DNA of 64,000 nt from Saksenaea vasiformis B4078 (lineage: Eukaryota > Mucoromycota > Mucoromycetes > Mucorales > Saksenaeaceae), in contig JNDT01001358.1 of NCBI GenBank assembly GCA_000697055.1, forward strand, positions 1 through 64,000. Direction: 5' to 3'. The notes below the pieces were generated by a model. It worked only from the letters and a program-made list of their open reading frames with translations, made no database searches and was not told where the DNA came from. The position numbers and the translations under genes were made by a program. Shown here one piece after another: positions 59,707 through 64,000 of the stretch; positions within the stretch are counted from its first letter, which is position 1, and every line of letters begins with the position of its first letter.

Positions 59707-60219
59707 CGGTACAGAATCATCAACCCCTCATCCATGCACATAAAGCAGTATTGGAACCGCTTCCTAATAGACCATTTCTTCCCCAGTACGTCCCTGTTTA
59801 TCGCAGGCTTTCTATATTGTCTTCCTTACGTTGTTCGTATCCTACCTTGGCTAGTCATATTATTAGATCAAATAAAGTTCATAAGAAAAAAATCGGCTGG
59901 ACTATACACCTGTTAAAGTGCTTCATGAGTTGAGGCAGTATGCTTAAATGCCAAAGGCTAAATGATTTCCCATGTAATGTTTGCTGGGTTTTGCTGCCAG
60001 CTTTAGAGACCATCGGATATATGTTCATCAAACAAACACGGTGGATTGATCGATTGAGATCATACCGGGGGTTTAGGACGGTTAACTTGGTCATCTTTCA
60101 GTTCAAACGTTTCGTTCTAACAAAGACTATGCTTGCTATTTAAACAGGCTTCGGAGGAGGAAGTAAAAGAAAAAAGTTTCCTAGGCCTCTTTTCCAATTC
60201 CCGGTTTCTTTTCTCTATT
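59707..60219. other. Divergent intergenic region, Cak1-like and chitin deacetylase promoters
   Basis: No gene recognised. Ends with a pyrimidine-rich stretch (60187-60219) directly before the chitin deacetylase ATG. Confidence 0.5.
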
Positions 60220-61388
60220 ATGCATCATTATCAAGGTCTATGCTTGGCATCAATTGCCGTACTCGCTGTTTACGTACAGTTCGTTCGTGGTCAAGGAGAA
60301 CCGCAAGATATACACGTACCTCAAAAAAGCTCCTGGCTTAATGAGGTAGATCTGTCTACTGTACCGGATATAGAGGTCCGACCCGTTGGCTCCGGTGTAT
60401 GTGAAAACGCTTTATGTGATGGCGAGGATAACGACCGTTGTTTTGAAAGCTGCGGTAACGCGCCCTCACCTAGTGACATCTATGGATGTCCTCGCGATCA
60501 CGAGTGGGCACTTACGTTTGATGATGGGCCCAGCAGCTTTACCGGCCAACTGCTTGACATCTTAGACAAGTACAACATCAAGGCTACATTTTGTGTGATG
60601 GGAGTGAACGTCAAAAAGTATCCCAATGTACTGAAACGTGCTTATGAGGCTGGTCACCAGATAGCCTCTCACACCTATTCACATCCACATTTAATGAGTT
60701 TGACAAATGAACAAATTATCTACGAAATCAAGGCTACAGAGGAAGCAATACAGAACGCCATTGGGATAAAACCAAAATATGTCCGCCCACCATTTGGAGA
60801 AGCTGATGACCGTGTCAAGGCCTTGTTGCGGGCAATGGGCTACAAGGTACTACTGTGGAATGTCGATCCAACGGACTACGATGTTTATATGATGAGCGAC
60901 GCTTCCAAACGCATCCAAGGTGCATTTAAATTGGCAGCTGACGGTAACGACACTGGTCTGAATGCTCATGAAGATCCCGGTTTTATTAGTTTACAGCATG
61001 GTAAATTTGTCGGATAATTTTTGGTAACCAATTCTTAACTCCCTTACGTATAGATCTCTACAAACAATCAATCGATCAGGTTCCAAAGATTATAGATCAC
61101 CTCACGAATCTCGGCTATAAATTTATGACCGTGGCTGACTGTGTCGATGACAATGAACCTCACGATCTATTAGAGCATGTCGAAGCAGCTCACGTCGGTC
61201 GGCTTTCCAATGCCACCGAGAATACCCCAAACATTGCCTCTACCATGTCATTGGGTTCCTCTTCCGGAACTTCTGCTGCTTCACCTACTGTCCGAGCAAA
61301 AGCAACTGCGGCAGCTCCTGAAAGTGTTAAAGCGGGTCTTTTCAGTAGCATCGCACTCATGTGTGTGGTCGCCCTTCGGCTGTTTTAA
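60220..61388 (+). CDS. Chitin deacetylase, secreted and GPI-anchored
   Basis: Two exons (60220-61000, 61054-61388) total 1116 nt, 371 aa. Signal peptide MHHYQGLCLASIAVLAVYVQ; the ATG at 60220 is chosen over the in-frame codon at 60133 for this reason. NodB domain of carbohydrate esterase family 4: TFDDGPS (motif 1, catalytic and metal Asp), SHTYSHPHL (motif 2, metal His), RPPFGEADD (motif 3), LWNVDPTDYD (motif 4) and FISLQHDLY (motif 5). The enzyme turns nascent chitin into chitosan, the major wall polymer of Mucorales (known). A Ser/Thr/Ala-rich stalk and terminal AGLFSSIALMCVVALRLF indicate a GPI anchor. Catalytic residues are all present. Confidence 0.94.
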
Positions 61389-61819
61389 TCCCTAAAGGAA
61401 AAGGAAAAAATCAAATTCAATTTGTACGACAATCCCACGCAGTTATAGACAGTAATAAAGGCGTCCCAGTTCATGGAAGCTCTATCATGGGAATCATCAA
61501 AAACAGATTGTACTTCAATACTTAGTTTCGTTTTTCTTGCAGTAATGATCATGACAAAGTTGGTGGCAAATATGTGTGTCGGTAGCGAAAGGGTCATGGG
61601 AAAACAGCACAAGCGTTGCACAACACACCTGATAATGCTGATCCGGACACAGATGGAAAAATACAAAGATAGTTTTCTCTGGAATAGAAAGTACATGCTC
61701 AGTATACGTAGCTCGACTAGTTTTAATTTCTACGAGTTGTTCTAATACTACATATATGTAATGTGAGTATATATAGAAGGGACTGTATCAAATTTATAAA
61801 TAAAATGGATGTAATACAA
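61389..61819. other. Convergent 3' region
   Basis: Lies between the stop codons of two genes pointing at each other; holds AATAAA-like signals near 61796-61804. No gene. Confidence 0.6.
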
Positions 61820-62822
61820 TTATGCCAGCCATCCAAACGCAAGCAAGACGGAGCCGACAGTGAGTAAACTAGGGTTGATTATGCCAGCAGCATTTCGGTT
61901 ATCAACAGATTGCGCTGAAACAGTTTCATCATTTGCTGCTCCAGACTTGGAAGGGCTAGCCAAACCGCCATTGGAACCTGAAGAGGTAATTGGGGGTGCA
62001 GCTTGAGATGAGGACGACGCTATTATGCCTGATGTGGCAGCTGACGTACCAGAAGAAACGGCAGGAGTTGTAGAAGAAGAAGGAGCAGTTGCACTACCGG
62101 TCGCAGCATTTCCACTGGAACTGCTGTTCAATGGTGTTTCCGTCGAAGTATTTGCGGTGGTTTGGCTAGCTGTAGTTGTAGTGGAGGTTGCTGCAGTCGT
62201 AGTACCCGTAGTTGCACCAGAGGTGGTGCCGGCGGCTGTCGTTGTCGGGCTGGACCCTCCGCCGGGACCACTGTAGTCACCAGGGATAATATGCTGGCAT
62301 CCTTTCTCGGAGATTCCGCGGTTACAGTTTTTCGTATCATTCTGGATGGAAGATGGTAAATCGAAGCTGATCGACAAAGAAGGTCCAATGACTTACACAG
62401 CACCGGATGCAATAGATATTGTTAACAGGCTCGATGAGGTTAACGTAATAGTCCCATCCAGCACATGAAGAACCTACAGGTGCCCTGATATCGTACTGGC
62501 CGCCATCATCTGTAGCATTCAGCTTGGCCTTGGAGGGGTCGATCTGACCAGTAACTTGCACATAATCGTCCATAGCAACGTAGTGAGCAGAAGTAATGAA
62601 GCCGCTTGGTAAGGGATCGGCGCCTGTAGCTTTGGGCGTGCTGCCCATACAAAATGCGTTGGCGTTCCATTCAGTGTCTGCAATGTTTCGATCAGAAGAA
62701 TCTGTTGGTGGGAGGAAAATGCAGAAGTTTGTAGAATCAACAACCTGAGCAATCTGCCCCTTGGCTTGGGCCAAGGAAAACAACGATGCAGCGGCTAAGA
62801 TGGAGCCAAGACGAAATTGCAT
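61820..62822 (-). CDS. GPI-anchored Ser/Thr-rich surface protein, function unknown
   Basis: Two exons (62822-62397, 62341-61820), 948 nt, 315 aa. Signal peptide MQFRLGSILAAASLFSLAQA (start chosen by this, over 62870). Residues 21-170 are a Cys-containing globular part (NFCIFLPPTDSSDR, NAFCMGS, SAHYVAMDDYVQVTGQID, SSCAGWDYYVNLIEP, YCIRCCND, KGCQHIIPGDYSGP). Residues 175-290 are an O-glycosylation-type Thr/Ser/Ala stalk. The end SLLTVGSVLLAFGWLA is a GPI signal. The domain looks conserved but I cannot name it. It converges on the chitin deacetylase gene, another GPI-anchored wall protein. Confidence 0.85.
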
Positions 62823-64000
62823 GTTAGCGAGGAAAGAGTGGTGATCTGAAAAGAAAAAAATGATTTTCAAAGTTCTTTTAGCTTATAAGACAAATTATGT
62901 GCAACCAAATGTAACACATGCATTCGTTCCCAGCAACACGTCGGGTGTAGTGCTTCCCATTTTTTTCGCTTTTTTAAGACAATAACAGAGAATATGGTAA
63001 CTTCCAACGAAGTATCGAACGTTCAGTTTATTTTTATTTTTTCCATATCAAGACATTTATCCCCTGCACTTTGTTATCGTGTCACTATGATCGTTTCTCC
63101 GACCACGGCACACTTTAAATGTGAACAAAATCGCAGGGTGTAAGGATATTCTTCGTATACTTGTATCAGCCTTTGTTTTGACTCAATTTCATTGAAATTG
63201 ACAAATCGATTATACACATATTTGACTTTATGAGTTACAAAGGATGCATACCGGGATCGCCGCTGATTAATCATTGGGCCGAAGTGAATGCCAAGAATTC
63301 GAGGTTGTTTTCTTTCGTAACACGGACCACCGATTGGTGTGGGTAAACGATACGAAAAAAGCTATTATTAAATATACAGCAGGTACACGGTTCTATTCTT
63401 GGCGACTAGATCATGGAGGACCCTTTTGGTCACACAAGACATCAGTCAAATAGCCGATCATTTTCCATTGCGTTCTTCGACGTATCGATTCTCCGCAAAA
63501 CCTGACGATAGAAAATTTTGTTTGGTATCTCTGTTCTAAGACAAAGTTTTGGGGTCGGGTGATAAATGAACGCCACGACAGGAAGAGATCTGAGATGCTA
63601 TTAATCTCCTTTTTAGAATCAGGGATTATACTTGCTGTCCTTGGCTGTTGAGTATCCCGATCTAGGTTGAATGCAGATCTCCCGGTTAAGTGATTCTTCT
63701 ATCATTGTATTGTTGGATAGCTTCCCTTGATTCAAATTATGAAAAAGTTCTTTAATTGGAAGATTTCAAGGCAACTGTTCACTCGCTTTATGCAGTCAAC
63801 ACATTTCATCGAGGAGGTTGATGCCATACTTTTCTCATTTGATAGGGCAAGAATGATGGTAGGGCACATGCATAGCCATTTAATTTGATGTCAAAAATGA
63901 TTGATTGAGCGCATCAAGGTACAAAAGGACTCCTGATTCATTTGACAAAAACACCTTTACATCCTTTACCCCGATGGGTATTTGCTGCATCTTCCATATG
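62823..64000. other. Intergenic to right window edge, no gene recognised
   Basis: Promoter side of the surface-protein gene, then AT-rich DNA. A 66-codon minus frame at 63074-63274 has no motif. Nothing else can be supported. Confidence 0.5.

Overview
The window looks like nuclear DNA of a filamentous fungus of the Mucoromycota, probably a Mucorales species (inferred, not tested). Genes are split by many short GT..AG introns of about 30-75 nt, spacing is loose, and the gene set is typical of such fungi: GPI-anchored chitin deacetylase, glucosamine-6-phosphate deaminase, a Drs2-type flippase, a C2-domain AGC kinase and a Gln-rich C2H2 factor. Exon chains were built by hand from splice consensus. 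For most genes below the joined exon lengths sum to a whole number of codons, which is strong internal support.

Layout. 1-2.0 kb: the left edge cuts a Fanzor gene (eukaryotic TnpB relative, RNA-guided nuclease family) whose visible 399-codon spliced frame is open; a hairpin and a ~500 bp dispersed repeat follow it. 2.0-3.9 kb: MFS transporter (-). 4-7.7 kb: low-complexity and repeat DNA with a long inverted repeat. 7.7-11 kb: a short Mex67/NXF1-like mRNA export factor (-) and glucosamine-6-phosphate deaminase (-). 12.6-13.9 kb: orphan repeat copies. 14-22.4 kb: three + strand membrane-traffic genes: syntaxin-6/Tlg1-type SNARE, Drs2-type P4-ATPase and a CUE-domain protein. 24.2-25.7 kb: broken PIF1/Helitron-type helicase. 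25.7-29.7 kb: no supportable gene. 29.7-43 kb (all -): pyruvate dehydrogenase kinase-like, a methyltransferase with an N-myristoylation signature, a universal-stress-protein gene with a decayed tandem copy, a Sch9-like kinase, another orphan repeat copy and Sof1/DCAF13. 43.6-47.3 kb: 1165-aa Gln-rich zinc-finger protein (-). 48.7-52.9 kb: CACTA (En/Spm) DNA transposon with transposase and a second gene. 55.4-55.9 kb: a 453 bp MITE with perfect 25 bp terminal repeats and TA target duplication. 58.4-64 kb: Cak1-like kinase (-), chitin deacetylase (+) and a GPI-anchored Ser/Thr-rich surface protein (-), the last two convergent.

How it fits together. Host genes fall into vesicle trafficking (SNARE, flippase, CUE adaptor), cell wall/amino-sugar metabolism (chitin deacetylase, deaminase, GPI protein), signalling (Sch9-like, Cak1-like, PDK) and RNA biology (Mex67-like, Sof1). 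They are not an operon or cluster; mobile DNA sits between them. The most interesting item is the Fanzor locus together with the ORF-less relatives of its 3' flank at 12.6 and 40.7 kb.
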